A stretch of 59,539 nucleotides of DNA from a virus. The stretch covers positions 1 to 59,539 of IMG/VR virus record IMGVR_UViG_3300021092_000047. One strand, given 5' to 3'. Shown piece by piece: positions 30,531 to 40,104 of the stretch; within the stretch, counting starts at the first letter, position 1; every line of letters starts with the position of its first letter. A program made the translations under genes and the position numbers. Below the pieces are notes generated by a model. It saw nothing but the letters and a program-made list of their open reading frames with translations, was not told the DNA's origin and did no database searches.

Positions 30531-32230
30531 TAAAGAATCACCTCATCGACTCGCCAAAACGAGAAGTAGCTTTTTGATCTGTTTGTGTACAGCCCAGCAA
30601 GTCCAGAGTCTTCTACCCACCGCCTTGAAGACAAGCTGCTGTTTATTGTGACGCTAATAGCTGGATCTGTGATTCCGGTAAGCGTTGCTGTTAATAAAAC
30701 TGTTGTCAGATTCGCCGGATTAGGTCTAACCGTAAAACGAATGCGATACCAGTCTTCAATTCTTGCGTCAGCTACTTCGCTCTGCGCCAGTGGCAACAAG
30801 TTCAGTCCGTTAAAAAAGTAAATTCCAAAAGTGCTGTTGTCGATGTTCAACAAAGCTACAAGGTAGTTAGCTAAAGTTGACGTAGCTAAGCGGTAATTTA
30901 CTAACACACCTGCATTTTTTAAGCTACCCAGCTGACCTTGTACTATTTTAAAGTCTGTAGTGTACGTGCGGAACAGTGTTTGAACGTCAAGCGACCACAC
31001 GCTGATGTTAGTCACCGACTGTGCTTTTGCGCTGAGTGTTCCATAAGAACTAAACACTTCAATCGGCGGAACTAGATTTCCACTTTCCGAAATAGAGCTA
31101 AACGAACAATCATTTGTGCTAGATTCTGGTGGTCCTTGGCAACAAAAATTTTCGTCTGGACTATCATCAACAATAAAGCTCCAAGACGATTCGGCGATTT
31201 GGAAGAATCCATGCGCCGTCGCATCGTCAAACGTCTCACAGTACGGCAAAGATAAAATAGTCTCAACGGATTCGCTAATGCTAAACGGAGGTACGATAGG
31301 TGGCTGTGGTGGTATTGGTGGCACGATAATTACCGGAGGCAGCTCATTTGGAAGCTCGCCGGTTTGTAGATTCGGCAAGTAGGGCGGCTTGCAACTTTGA
31401 GATAGCCCTAGCTCGCAATCGATAACAACACCGCAGTCAACGGTGTTACGGCCGACAGTAGCGCAACCACGGAAATCTAAAGTAATTACACCGTCACAAT
31501 CAGGGCCTACGCCGTTAATTGATTCGATAGGCTGAGGATCTCCGCACGTTCGAGAACCCACCCGTTTACCGCAAGGGCCTGCAAATGCTTTGAAGACTGA
31601 AGTGGCACTAGTAGCAGCAAACGCCTGAATTTCCACGGCAGGCTCTACTAAACTAAACACAATAACATTGTCATACTCGACTCCGTTTATTGTGCGAGTT
31701 GCTTTTGTCAGCTTTAGAGGGGGAGTTGCAAGCAAGTCTACTAAACCAGTTAGAGGTTTAGCTGCGTTCTCAATGCCAATTGAACGCACAGGAGGACGCC
31801 GACTTGGCCTAGCCGCGCGAGGCGTTAAAAGAGACTGCTGCGGACTACTAAATTTTCCTGTGTATGGTGGTATGTCTACATTTCCAAAGACAATAAAACC
31901 ACCGGCTCCTGCTATAAAAGATTGAAGTGAGTAAGTCCTATTTGGAGTGAAATCAGCTAAAGGCAAAGTAACACCAGCAACAAGTTGCGAACCTGAGCTG
32001 TTGTCTAAAGTATCGCTTACCTCAATCAGTGTCGTAACGAGGTGCGGCGTCAACGAAGCAGCACTGACAAACGCATATCTACCTAATTCAATAGGCCAAC
32101 GTAAACGCAAATCTACAATCAACGCAGACGGCAATAACTCTCCCTGATCTGAAATGGCTGAAGCGGTATCATCTAAAGGATAGTACCGCTGCTCGTTAAG
32201 GTTGTACCAGTGGTTGTTACGAATCGCCAT
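30530..32230 (-). CDS. Tail-tip structural protein with Pro-rich linker
   Basis: 566 aa. The N-terminus NHWYNLNEQRYYPLDDTA carries the N-x-x-R-Y-Y-P motif; a Cys-rich region contains IESINGVGPDCDGVITLDFR, then a Pro-rich linker (PPVIIVPPIPPQPP) and a C-terminal beta-sandwich-like domain (about 330-566; FRTYTTDFKIVQGQLGSLKN, NYLVALLNIDNSTFGIYF) resembling a lectin/laminin-G-type fold. Suggests a receptor- or glycan-binding virion protein. The domain assignment is by eye only. Confidence 0.6.
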   Translation of the reverse strand: MAIRNNHWYNLNEQRYYPLDDTASAISDQGELLPSALIVDLRLRWPIELGRYAFVSAASLTPHLVTTLIEVSDTLDNSSGSQLVAGVTLPLADFTPNRTYSLQSFIAGAGGFIVFGNVDIPPYTGKFSSPQQSLLTPRAARPSRRPPVRSIGIENAAKPLTGLVDLLATPPLKLTKATRTINGVEYDNVIVFSLVEPAVEIQAFAATSATSVFKAFAGPCGKRVGSRTCGDPQPIESINGVGPDCDGVITLDFRGCATVGRNTVDCGVVIDCELGLSQSCKPPYLPNLQTGELPNELPPVIIVPPIPPQPPIVPPFSISESVETILSLPYCETFDDATAHGFFQIAESSWSFIVDDSPDENFCCQGPPESSTNDCSFSSISESGNLVPPIEVFSSYGTLSAKAQSVTNISVWSLDVQTLFRTYTTDFKIVQGQLGSLKNAGVLVNYRLATSTLANYLVALLNIDNSTFGIYFFNGLNLLPLAQSEVADARIEDWYRIRFTVRPNPANLTTVLLTATLTGITDPAISVTINSSLSSRRWVEDSGLAGLYTNRSKSYFSFWRVDEVIL

Positions 32231-32248
32231 GAGTTAAGCCTGCTAGTA

Positions 32249-33904
32249 TCATTCACAATCGCAACGGTTACAGTAAGGATTAGTTTCGTCAACGACTGTG
32301 AGCTCGCCAATATATTCGCTGTCTACTTCAATTGGAGGTATATATCCTGCCAAGTCTAACATCGTTTCTGCGTCAGCAAAAATAGGATTGATCCACTGTA
32401 CACTGCAAGGAAGCGCTGTTGGCGGACAGGGAGTACTGTCAAAGTAACTAGCACTCCACAAACGAATTTTAACTGAACCTGGCGGCAATGATTTTGCAGC
32501 GGGAATGCAGATTCGTCCGTTTATTGTAATGGTGTCCCCGGCTGCTAAAGGGTACACAGAATAAGTGCGGACATTATAACCCCAGAAAAAAGGACTAAGC
32601 GGTGGAATAGGCAGGATTGGTACAGGTCCATTGCATTCTTGAGGACCTTCCACGTAAGCCGGTTCACAATCAATAATTTGTTCATCCGGCGTGTACACGC
32701 CGTTGACGTAAACCAAAAACGCAACATAGAAATAACCATTAATTGCAATGCAACTACGAGCATTGCAGTAACCAATACCCCATCTAAACTTTCCGTCTCC
32801 GTCAACGACTACACGACCTCTAAGTCTAGCAGATTCGCGAATTTGCTTTTGGATCAGCCAACGTTCTCGATTGGAGTTGTAAGTGTTTCTTGTTATTTCT
32901 GCTAAACTAGCGACATCCTTGTATAGAAACCATTGTCGTTTAAGGCCTTGATAGGTCTGGGCGAAATACGTACAGTCGCAACAGTTAGTACAATCGTTGC
33001 TCAGCTGTATTGCAGATCTTGCTTGCGTTGTAGGTAGTCCAAAAGCGGCATACGCAACTTCGCGAGGTAGCAAACTAGTTACACTTACAGGTCTTTGATT
33101 ACGAATACAGCTTTCTGTGTCGTAATTAAAATTTTGGTGAGCGTTACTGGCTACGCGGTTAATTGTGCGTAACTGTACCTCTTCATCTACGCAGCCAGGA
33201 AAAGTTCCAAGCCCCGCACCGGGAGTTGCGTCTAGTTCAATTCGATTGACAGTACGTTTACCTGGTTTTAATGGCTTGACGTTAATCGACGACACTAGGC
33301 TTAGCTCTGGAATTGTTTGCTCTGTTAGTTGTGTGAGTGCTATATTGTAGCCCTCTGAAAATATAACAGCAGTTTTTCCTACAGAAGTAAGTCCTATCTG
33401 TAATGACGTTACTCGCCTGGGTAACTTGTACCAGCAGTCAGCTTGTAATTCTCCGTTAACCGGCTCAATGTATTGATCGTAAGTACGCGTTTGTCCGCTT
33501 GCGATGTCTGCGGCAGTCCATTCTGTGAACTTAGTGCAACGACACACTCGGTCTGCGTTGGTCCATTCAAGAATAAGCAACCGATTATCCCACAAGCTAC
33601 TTGTGAAAGTTTCTGCTTGTGTAGAGTCAAACACAACAACGTCGTTTGCATCAACAACAACAAGGTCATGCGAGTTTACAGGTGTTGGCCAACCCGGAGG
33701 AACAGGCACACTTACAGCACCAAAGCCATATAACCAGGCGACACGAAGAGGGTAAACAATTTCATGAGACATGTCGTCAAATGAAACAAAGAAATCACCA
33801 AGTAACTCTTGGATATCTGTAGATGGTTGAACAAACGGATAAAGCGAACCACTACTAGGTGGTTGATTTAAACCAATTGCTTGTCGTCCTCTTGGATTAG
33901 GCAT
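32249..33904 (-). CDS. Tail-tip structural protein, Cys-rich
   Basis: 551 aa from an ATG after AGGGTGA. Beta-rich; contains VQLRTINRVASNAHQNFNYD then TESC, a variant of the TINGx..GNF motif of its neighbours, a CTNCCDCTYF cluster near residue 306 and a CNRCDCE terminus. Many cysteines may bind metal or form disulfides in the virion. Positioned in the middle of the tip-protein cluster; no family recognised. Confidence 0.6.
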   Translation of the reverse strand: MPNPRGRQAIGLNQPPSSGSLYPFVQPSTDIQELLGDFFVSFDDMSHEIVYPLRVAWLYGFGAVSVPVPPGWPTPVNSHDLVVVDANDVVVFDSTQAETFTSSLWDNRLLILEWTNADRVCRCTKFTEWTAADIASGQTRTYDQYIEPVNGELQADCWYKLPRRVTSLQIGLTSVGKTAVIFSEGYNIALTQLTEQTIPELSLVSSINVKPLKPGKRTVNRIELDATPGAGLGTFPGCVDEEVQLRTINRVASNAHQNFNYDTESCIRNQRPVSVTSLLPREVAYAAFGLPTTQARSAIQLSNDCTNCCDCTYFAQTYQGLKRQWFLYKDVASLAEITRNTYNSNRERWLIQKQIRESARLRGRVVVDGDGKFRWGIGYCNARSCIAINGYFYVAFLVYVNGVYTPDEQIIDCEPAYVEGPQECNGPVPILPIPPLSPFFWGYNVRTYSVYPLAAGDTITINGRICIPAAKSLPPGSVKIRLWSASYFDSTPCPPTALPCSVQWINPIFADAETMLDLAGYIPPIEVDSEYIGELTVVDETNPYCNRCDCE

Positions 33905-33906
33905 AT

Positions 33907-34860
33907 TTAATCACCCTGTAAACAGGTACGATCACCTAACCGAGCACCAAGAACTGTACTATCAAAAGTCGCAGTTTCTGCCGCTAGCTGGTTTATAAAC
34001 AACTCCAAGGAAGTGCGCTGAGCTGCAAAACGTTCTAAATCTCGGGTTATGGCTTCCAGTTCTGTACAGCCGCAGCAAGGTTGACAACAAGAATCGTTTA
34101 GCTTTAATCCGTTTGAAACGGGCGTAAAGCTCAAACAGTCATCTCCGATGAAGTTGAAATTACCATCAGACGTTGGTCGGATGCCGTTAATCGTTTTGAT
34201 GCAAGGTATCGCTGCTGCGTCACCTTCGCAAACACATTGCTCAACAGTACCTTCACCACTCAAAGCACTGATAACTACTTTAGTTTCGCTGGCAGTCACT
34301 ACGGTTGACAACTGAATGTTGTTACCCGCAACCAACTCAATATCACCATACAGTCGTTCACTCGCTGTTCCGGCCGCATTTGCAATACTAAAAGATGAAA
34401 TACCTTTAATCATTGGTCTGACAGCTTGAGGCTCAATTCGGCTTCCAGCTAAATCAAATTCAAACAAACCACTTGGCTGTAATTGAATAGTATCGACGCG
34501 TCCGATAACTATTTTCCCCGCGATATCATCATAGGGATCAATTCCGCCTAACGTAAAAACCTTATTACGCACATCACCTGTTGTCGGAATTAGCCCGGAA
34601 GCAACATCGTAAATTTCTGATCCTGTATCGTACGCCAGAATCAGTTGAATGCCAGAAGCGAACAAACCTAATTGCCGAATAAAAAATCTGCCAGTTTCCA
34701 TATCCATTGCCGGAGAAACAGGCAAGTCCAGGCCCACTAGGAAATCATTGGGTATTGTAAACGACGCTGTAACATCTTGCTTTGTAGCGTCAGTAGTTAA
34801 TGGATAACTTCGCTGTGCGTTGTGATTCAGGAACTCAAGGTTCCACTGTGAGAGCGGCAT
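33907..34860 (-). CDS. Tail-tip structural protein, INGI-type
   Basis: 317 aa, ATG at 34860 after GGAGG. N-terminal LEFLNHNAQRSYPLTTDATK is the clearest copy of the Asn-Ala-Gln-Arg-x-Tyr-Pro motif. A late CIKTINGIRPTSDGNFNFIG then DDC block, a CCQPCCGC cluster and a C-terminal helix (LERFAAQRTSLELFINQLAA) follow. Paralogous layout to the 28680 and 30530 genes. Probably a baseplate or tip adhesin. Confidence 0.62.
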   Translation of the reverse strand: MPLSQWNLEFLNHNAQRSYPLTTDATKQDVTASFTIPNDFLVGLDLPVSPAMDMETGRFFIRQLGLFASGIQLILAYDTGSEIYDVASGLIPTTGDVRNKVFTLGGIDPYDDIAGKIVIGRVDTIQLQPSGLFEFDLAGSRIEPQAVRPMIKGISSFSIANAAGTASERLYGDIELVAGNNIQLSTVVTASETKVVISALSGEGTVEQCVCEGDAAAIPCIKTINGIRPTSDGNFNFIGDDCLSFTPVSNGLKLNDSCCQPCCGCTELEAITRDLERFAAQRTSLELFINQLAAETATFDSTVLGARLGDRTCLQGD

Positions 34861-34872
34861 CCCTACCTCCGG

Positions 34873-36687
34873 TTAAATTGAAGTCAACACACCTACTTGT
34901 TGCATAACTCCTAACTCGCCAGCGTAGGCATCACCAACAGCACTTGGAGTACGTTGCACTTGGATATAAATAATATCGCCTGGGTTTACAGCAAAAACTG
35001 AACTAGTAGCTTCGACGGCTTGATTCGCGCTAACCGCTGCAACTGTGGTAATAGTCAAACTCGTGTAACTTTGAGTTACGTTAACAGGAGTAGCTAGCCC
35101 GGCAGGTGGTCTGCTTGACTTATAGTAAGCCACAGTCAGCTGCGGTAATGTACCAGCAGCACGTCCTAAAATCCGCAATCTAAGTTGGAAGTTGGAACTT
35201 GCTGGCGCATCAGAAGGTACTTCAAACTTAACGACATAGCTTGTAGTTACGTCGTCAGGCATTCCCAAATACAGTACTGGATAGTTTTCTTCTGTAACAC
35301 CGTCAAGGCGCACTAATTGGCTAGATAGCTCTTGAGTGTCTGAGCTTAATACGCCAATACCGACAGGGCCTTGGAAAACTTGCTCACCGCCAATCGTTTG
35401 ACTTGTACCAGTCAACAACACGTTAGACGATGTTGCATAGACTCCCTCACAAACCGGACCAAACCTAAATGTGTTTGTTGTTGGGTTAAATGACTTGATT
35501 ACCTGAAAGCCGCCTTGATTTGGCGCGCCAATCATAAAGCTCAAGTCCAGGTCAATCTCCAAATCGCCAGTAGTTGCCGGATCCGGTTGACCGGCGCACG
35601 TAATCACAAGACGAGGGTCAAGTGAACGCAGACTTGTGACGGTTGAATTGTCCGTAGCAAAGCCAACTCGAGTGTAATAAAGCTTGAGGTCGTATTCTTG
35701 CCCTAGCGGGTCACACTCACTGTAACTGACGCTAGACGGACTTGCAGTATCTAAAGTAGTTGACCAAGGTACCTCATCATAACAGTCACTCATCCACCAA
35801 ATACCGTTACGATCAATGACTATCAAATCCGACATCAGTTGTTGCCCGTACCAACGGTGCTCACTGGCAGTATCGTATACGCTTGGTCGTTGCATGATTA
35901 CACAAGCCGACTGAAGCGGTACAGGAGGATACAGATTACGCAGCTGATCGTCTTGACTGAGATTGTAACCAAACTTAGCCCCCACAGGAGCTAAGCCATC
36001 AAAAACAGGATCATTAGCAGGTAACCAACCCGGTAAGTTTTCATCTGGGTTGGTAATGACGTGCGTTCCGCCAGGCAATGGAGGACTAACATCACCTGCG
36101 GGATACATCAACAACGGGAAAACATAGTGACGATGACTTTCTAAGAAGTCAACAAACCGAGGATTGACATAAACGCCACCGCTATTGTCTGTCTTGCAGA
36201 CGGGGATGGTTACGGGTGGAAGCTGCTTCGTAAGTCGTCCGACACTTTGCCCGGACAGATACCAAGTTCCGGCAGGTACGCTGCCATCTTGGTTAACTTC
36301 TGTTCCAATGGCTTGTGCGATATTAATTTTGGCATAACCGAATAGCAAAATGTCCGCCAGCGTTGCATTCAGTTTTTGCGCAACAATACCCCAGACTTGT
36401 GCTTGATCCGGGACGACTAAATATCCAGTAGCTTGATCTGACACTGCCGCAGCGTATGCCGGTTCAAACTGGCTAGTCGTAGCGTTGAAGTAGACCGGCT
36501 GACCTACTTCAAGAGTAGAGAGAACCGTCTGAGCTCTTGCGTAAACGGTTGAGCCTAGTGATGCGGCTTGAATGACTTCCCAAAGATAACGAAAGTTTTG
36601 ATCCAGTTGCTGCAACGGGCGGTTTGTTGTGCCCGGCGATACTGGTTCACCTTCTTTAATAAACTTGATAAAGCGTTCCCAACTCAT
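34873..36687 (-). CDS. Baseplate or tail structural protein
   Basis: 604 aa. MSWERFIKFIKEGEPVSPGT then TNRPLQQLDQNFRYLWEVI is a typical N-terminal attachment segment of phage baseplate-bound fibres. The following beta-rich region includes QPVYFNATTSQFEPAYAAAV, and a C-terminal beta-sandwich (YVVKFEVPSDAPASSNFQLR) could bind a ligand. Located between the baseplate-proximal 204-aa protein and the tip cluster. Structural role likely, precise function unknown. Confidence 0.65.
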   Translation of the reverse strand: MSWERFIKFIKEGEPVSPGTTNRPLQQLDQNFRYLWEVIQAASLGSTVYARAQTVLSTLEVGQPVYFNATTSQFEPAYAAAVSDQATGYLVVPDQAQVWGIVAQKLNATLADILLFGYAKINIAQAIGTEVNQDGSVPAGTWYLSGQSVGRLTKQLPPVTIPVCKTDNSGGVYVNPRFVDFLESHRHYVFPLLMYPAGDVSPPLPGGTHVITNPDENLPGWLPANDPVFDGLAPVGAKFGYNLSQDDQLRNLYPPVPLQSACVIMQRPSVYDTASEHRWYGQQLMSDLIVIDRNGIWWMSDCYDEVPWSTTLDTASPSSVSYSECDPLGQEYDLKLYYTRVGFATDNSTVTSLRSLDPRLVITCAGQPDPATTGDLEIDLDLSFMIGAPNQGGFQVIKSFNPTTNTFRFGPVCEGVYATSSNVLLTGTSQTIGGEQVFQGPVGIGVLSSDTQELSSQLVRLDGVTEENYPVLYLGMPDDVTTSYVVKFEVPSDAPASSNFQLRLRILGRAAGTLPQLTVAYYKSSRPPAGLATPVNVTQSYTSLTITTVAAVSANQAVEATSSVFAVNPGDIIYIQVQRTPSAVGDAYAGELGVMQQVGVLTSI

Positions 36688-36703
36688 CCTTGAGCCCTCT
36701 CAA

Positions 36704-37318
36704 TTATTCCAGGGTGATCTGCCATTCAAGTCCGATTTGGCTGGTAGCCAGCTTAGGCTGTTGATCGGCTAGGTCGAAATAGAAGCAGCTAAAAAGTAGG
36801 TCTTGAGTTGCGTCGGTAGCGTCGATGTAAGCTACAAGCGCTGCGCCGTAAATTACGGAATTTGCCGCATACGAAAAAGGTTTGCCGTGTACTCCGACCA
36901 ATCCGCTTGAGCGAGCAAAACAGGTAAGTATGTTCTGTTCAAGCCCATTGCCGGAGGATTCTGTGGTGATGGCAGTCATCGGCACGCGTAAATAATCAAC
37001 CGACGGACTGCTGACTAAATCGTTGTAGTAAGTAATCGTGCGATCGCGACCAAAACTCGGAGGGCTAACAGTGTCTCCAGGGCTAGCTACGTTTGCAAAC
37101 TCCAGATACATACCACCAATTCGATAGCGGCTATCGCCGGTAGCCAACAACTTGGCAGTAATTTCGGCCCACTGGTACAGTACTAGGTTTTTACGCCACG
37201 GCACGGATTTTGCGCCGTGTACCTTCCTGACGGTATCTACGGTATCTTGCGAAACCTGCGGAGAAAGTTGAAACGCCCTGACGCGTCCTTTTACACGATT
37301 CAAACCTATCAAATCCAT
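36704..37318 (-). CDS. 204-aa virion structural protein
   Basis: MDLIGLNRVKGRVRAFQLSP..., AGGTG upstream. A region around residues 65-130 (YRIGGMYLEFANVASPGDTV) reads like a phage baseplate or tail-fibre domain. No membrane span or catalytic motif. Position between the 517-aa baseplate-type protein and the 604-aa protein supports a virion role. No named family recognised. Confidence 0.6.
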   Translation of the reverse strand: MDLIGLNRVKGRVRAFQLSPQVSQDTVDTVRKVHGAKSVPWRKNLVLYQWAEITAKLLATGDSRYRIGGMYLEFANVASPGDTVSPPSFGRDRTITYYNDLVSSPSVDYLRVPMTAITTESSGNGLEQNILTCFARSSGLVGVHGKPFSYAANSVIYGAALVAYIDATDATQDLLFSCFYFDLADQQPKLATSQIGLEWQITLE

Positions 37319-37331
37319 ATTTCACCTGTAG

Positions 37332-38885
37332 TTATACGCACCGACCGCCAATTAGGCTGGTGCGAACGCGTTCGGACACAAAAACAGTTACGTCAATTGA
37401 ATCTGAGTTGACCATACACTCAAATACACCAATTGTTTCTTCATAGCCAGGCTTTACCGCTGTTCCGGAAGTCTCCATGATAACAGGGCTGTCCTGATAG
37501 ACCAATTCAACTACAAAAATCAGTAGAGATTGTGGAGGTTGAATCTTGCGTAGCTGCTCAACCGGAACAAAAGTTAACCTGTTACCTAATTGACTGCCCG
37601 GTTTTATCTTGACAATTACAGCATTGTTCCGCAGTAGGTTCTGTGTCAAGAATTGCAATGGATTAATAGTTACAGGAAGCGATGCCGCAGTCGGTTGACC
37701 TAAAGGCAAGGCGCGTACGTCAAGAAGCATTGCCAGCGTTTGAGTTTTTGCAACACCGGACGCATGCACGTCATTCCAAAACTTTTCTACGTCGTATGGA
37801 AAGCCACCTAACTCCCACGAGACCTTGGTGTATCCGTCAACATCCAATTCCACAACAACAGGTACCTCAACATTTTCAAAAGTCAAATCACCGTAATAAC
37901 CCCAGGCAAGAATTCCAGGACCTACGGTAAGTGCTGAGATGTTTACAGGTTCACCGCGATTCAACTCAAAAACTTGTAACAAGTCAGTCAGAGGATCTCC
38001 TGCTTTTAGAGCTTGTCCAGGATTTACAATTGCAGTTGTACCTACCGGAAACTGATAAACATGTTGATCTGTAATAACGTTGAGGTGCCTACTGTCGGTA
38101 ACTACAGTTTCGACTGTTTCGCTTGTTTCGACTACTAGAGGTACACCAAAAGCCGCAGCAATCGCTAGTTGCTGTTGGCGGATGGCCGTACCTGCGGTAA
38201 AGGCGTCAAAAATTGCGTTGATAAACTGTTTGTAACTTTCACTTGTTTGCAGCTGTAGTCTAAGCGCGTAACCAAACTGTTCGTAGATATACTTCCAGTC
38301 CCACTGTCCTCGATACAACCAAAGCACAAGCTCTGTATCGCTAACCTCGCCTACCGCGTTTAGTAGTTCACGCTTAGCAATTTTAGGGTTGCTAAAAGGA
38401 TTCTCTCGAAAAACTATCTGATCGGTTGTCAACAAATAATCAATGCCTTCAATTAGCTCTACAGAAGGATCTACTAATCGGTTAAAGACAGTTCGGACGT
38501 TAACCAAATCCGCAGGTTTGGCGACGGCATAATGTTGAGTTGAAGCAACCGGTGCACCGTAATAAATTTCCGCGTCATTGCTATACTGGTAAGCAGATCC
38601 AGTTAGATATTTCGCGATACTAAGCGACGCGGCATTTACCTGAGACTGCCTAATGGTAAGAGCATACCAGTTGTCCTGGTGATAAAGCGGCACGTTAAAT
38701 CGCGAAACGCTATTGATGAGTTCCAACAGTTGCAAATAAGACTGCTGTGCCATCTGCCCGGCAGTTGCTGCAAGATCTTCAAGCAAACCGTTTCCTTGAT
38801 AGGTGGTTGCCCAAAAACTGCCGAGTACGTTTAGCAATACATTCGGACGATCAAAGTCATTTTGCGGGTAGCGGTACAGTGTCAT
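37332..38885 (-). CDS. Baseplate-type structural protein, 517 aa
   Basis: MTLYRYPQNDFDRPNVLLNV..., AGGA upstream of the ATG. The helical N-terminus (LEDLAATAGQMAQQSYLQLL) with RFNVPLYHQDNWYALTIRQS and a central VLWLYRGQWDWKYIYEQFGY are typical of large-phage wedge-like proteins. The C-terminal half is beta-rich. Overlaps the 116-aa membrane protein by 29 bases. Structural assignment is from composition and context. Confidence 0.6.
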   Translation of the reverse strand: MTLYRYPQNDFDRPNVLLNVLGSFWATTYQGNGLLEDLAATAGQMAQQSYLQLLELINSVSRFNVPLYHQDNWYALTIRQSQVNAASLSIAKYLTGSAYQYSNDAEIYYGAPVASTQHYAVAKPADLVNVRTVFNRLVDPSVELIEGIDYLLTTDQIVFRENPFSNPKIAKRELLNAVGEVSDTELVLWLYRGQWDWKYIYEQFGYALRLQLQTSESYKQFINAIFDAFTAGTAIRQQQLAIAAAFGVPLVVETSETVETVVTDSRHLNVITDQHVYQFPVGTTAIVNPGQALKAGDPLTDLLQVFELNRGEPVNISALTVGPGILAWGYYGDLTFENVEVPVVVELDVDGYTKVSWELGGFPYDVEKFWNDVHASGVAKTQTLAMLLDVRALPLGQPTAASLPVTINPLQFLTQNLLRNNAVIVKIKPGSQLGNRLTFVPVEQLRKIQPPQSLLIFVVELVYQDSPVIMETSGTAVKPGYEETIGVFECMVNSDSIDVTVFVSERVRTSLIGGRCV

Positions 38886-39207
38886 CCGAGTTTTCCTGTG
38901 AAGTAAAAATTTGATCCAGGAACCACTCGATAACGTACTTTATAAAAGCAGTCAACAAAACCTGAACCAGTATCAGCAATACAGCACTACCCACAAGAGA
39001 CTTGTACGTTTCTCTGCGCAACTCTTTTCGACTTGCTTTTGGATTTTTTTCGTACGCTTCTCGCACAGCTTGAGCAGCAGATCGAATTTCGGTTTGCTTT
39101 TTCAATAACTTGCGATTTTTTTTGGCGGCTCCAGGTAAACTACTTAGTTGTGCTGGGTGACAATCGTGGAGCGTGCACAGTTCGGCCGTCATTGCATCCC
39201 AGTTCAT
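38857..39207 (-). CDS. 116-aa single-span membrane protein
   Basis: Charged N-terminal region (AAKKNRKLLKKQTEIRSAAQ, KASRKELRRETYKSL), one transmembrane helix at about residues 73-94 (VLLILVQVLLTAFIKYVIEW), and a short acidic tail. Three cysteine-containing positions are N-terminal. GGAG lies about 11 bases before the ATG, which overlaps the previous stop. Could be a holin, spanin-like or tail-associated membrane protein; none is proven. Confidence 0.6.
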   Translation of the reverse strand: MNWDAMTAELCTLHDCHPAQLSSLPGAAKKNRKLLKKQTEIRSAAQAVREAYEKNPKASRKELRRETYKSLVGSAVLLILVQVLLTAFIKYVIEWFLDQIFTSQENSDDTVPLPAK

Positions 39208-39488
39208 TTTGGTTTGAGCTCCAAATCAATAGGTGAGTTGTCAACCTCAATACGTATCCCGCTAGACTTTGCTGTCAAAGTAGAAACCGTTGTTTGTATT
39301 TTAACTAGACCGCAGTCTGCAATTATTTTAGCAGGCGGGTTGAACGTCATGACACCGTCTCGAATAGTGATTTCTTGTACCGGGGAAACATCCAGTGTCT
39401 TGCCGTCTTGCGTAACGATGCCGTTAAGTAGCAGTCCACGTAACAATTCGTAAAGTGTTGGTTCCATTTTGATAGGGTACTTTATCAA
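39204..39488 (-). CDS. 94-aa hypothetical protein, TTG start
   Basis: TTG at 39488 is preferred because GAGG lies eight bases before it; an ATG at 39467 (MEPTLYELLRGLLLNGIVTQ) lacks a ribosome site. Beta-rich, DNA- or protein-binding fold not evident. Contains one Cys. The end couples (ATGA) to the membrane protein. Structural accessory role possible, no family recognised. Confidence 0.55.
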   Translation of the reverse strand: MIKYPIKMEPTLYELLRGLLLNGIVTQDGKTLDVSPVQEITIRDGVMTFNPPAKIIADCGLVKIQTTVSTLTAKSSGIRIEVDNSPIDLELKPK

Positions 39489-39502
39489 GGGAGTAACCTC
39501 GG

Positions 39503-40102
39503 TTATTTGAGCGAGTTTAGTACGTTTAAGGGTAGGTAACCTTCATGTTTGTACTTTTTGCCTGACACAATAATGTCAAAGTGCGGAACTCTTTTATTTT
39601 CGTCTTTGATTTTTTCAACAAGCCATCCGCGTTGCTTTACGACGGGAAAAACTTCGCGTTCCCATTGCTCACAAGGCGGACAAGCCGCGCGATAATACCA
39701 AACTATTTTTCTAGTAGATTCCGGTTCTCTGCCAGGCTCGATAGTGGTAGGGGCTTTTGATGGTTCGTCCTTTAACTTCAAAGCTTGCGGCTCACTTTCA
39801 ACTTCTGTTTTCAAGTCTTGCTCGTCAATCTTACCGTCGCCTTTACACAACGGACAAGTATCGCAAACAACACCATCTCCGACTTTTCCTACACCACACT
39901 TGCCCGGAGGATCATTACATTGTGGGCACTTGTCACCTACTTGTAGCTCATCCGGGGTTACAGGTGCGTCAGGCACTAGAGCACTATACTTTGCAATCAG
40001 CGCTGTCGCGTGTGCATGGCTCGTCGAGCCTGCCTGCGTTGTGTGAGTCTTCGTCACACAACCCGGACAAAGCAACAACGACATAAAAATTAAAATGCGC
40101 AT
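39503..40102 (-). CDS. Lipoprotein with zinc-ribbon-like and thioredoxin-like regions
   Basis: 199 aa from the ATG at 40102 after GGGGA. MRILIFMSLLLCPGC is a lipoprotein signal with the lipobox Cys at residue 15. A region with C-x2-C pairs and GDG (KCPQCNDPPGKCGVG, CDTCPLCKGDGKIDEQD) resembles a DnaJ-type zinc ribbon fused to an EF-hand-like loop. The C-terminal KIVWYYRAACPPCEQWEREV is thioredoxin-like with a CPPC active-site pair. Probably a membrane-anchored thiol-disulfide or metal-handling protein acting at the cell surface; its role in the phage is unknown. Confidence 0.72.
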   Translation of the reverse strand: MRILIFMSLLLCPGCVTKTHTTQAGSTSHAHATALIAKYSALVPDAPVTPDELQVGDKCPQCNDPPGKCGVGKVGDGVVCDTCPLCKGDGKIDEQDLKTEVESEPQALKLKDEPSKAPTTIEPGREPESTRKIVWYYRAACPPCEQWEREVFPVVKQRGWLVEKIKDENKRVPHFDIIVSGKKYKHEGYLPLNVLNSLK

Positions 40103-40104
40103 AG

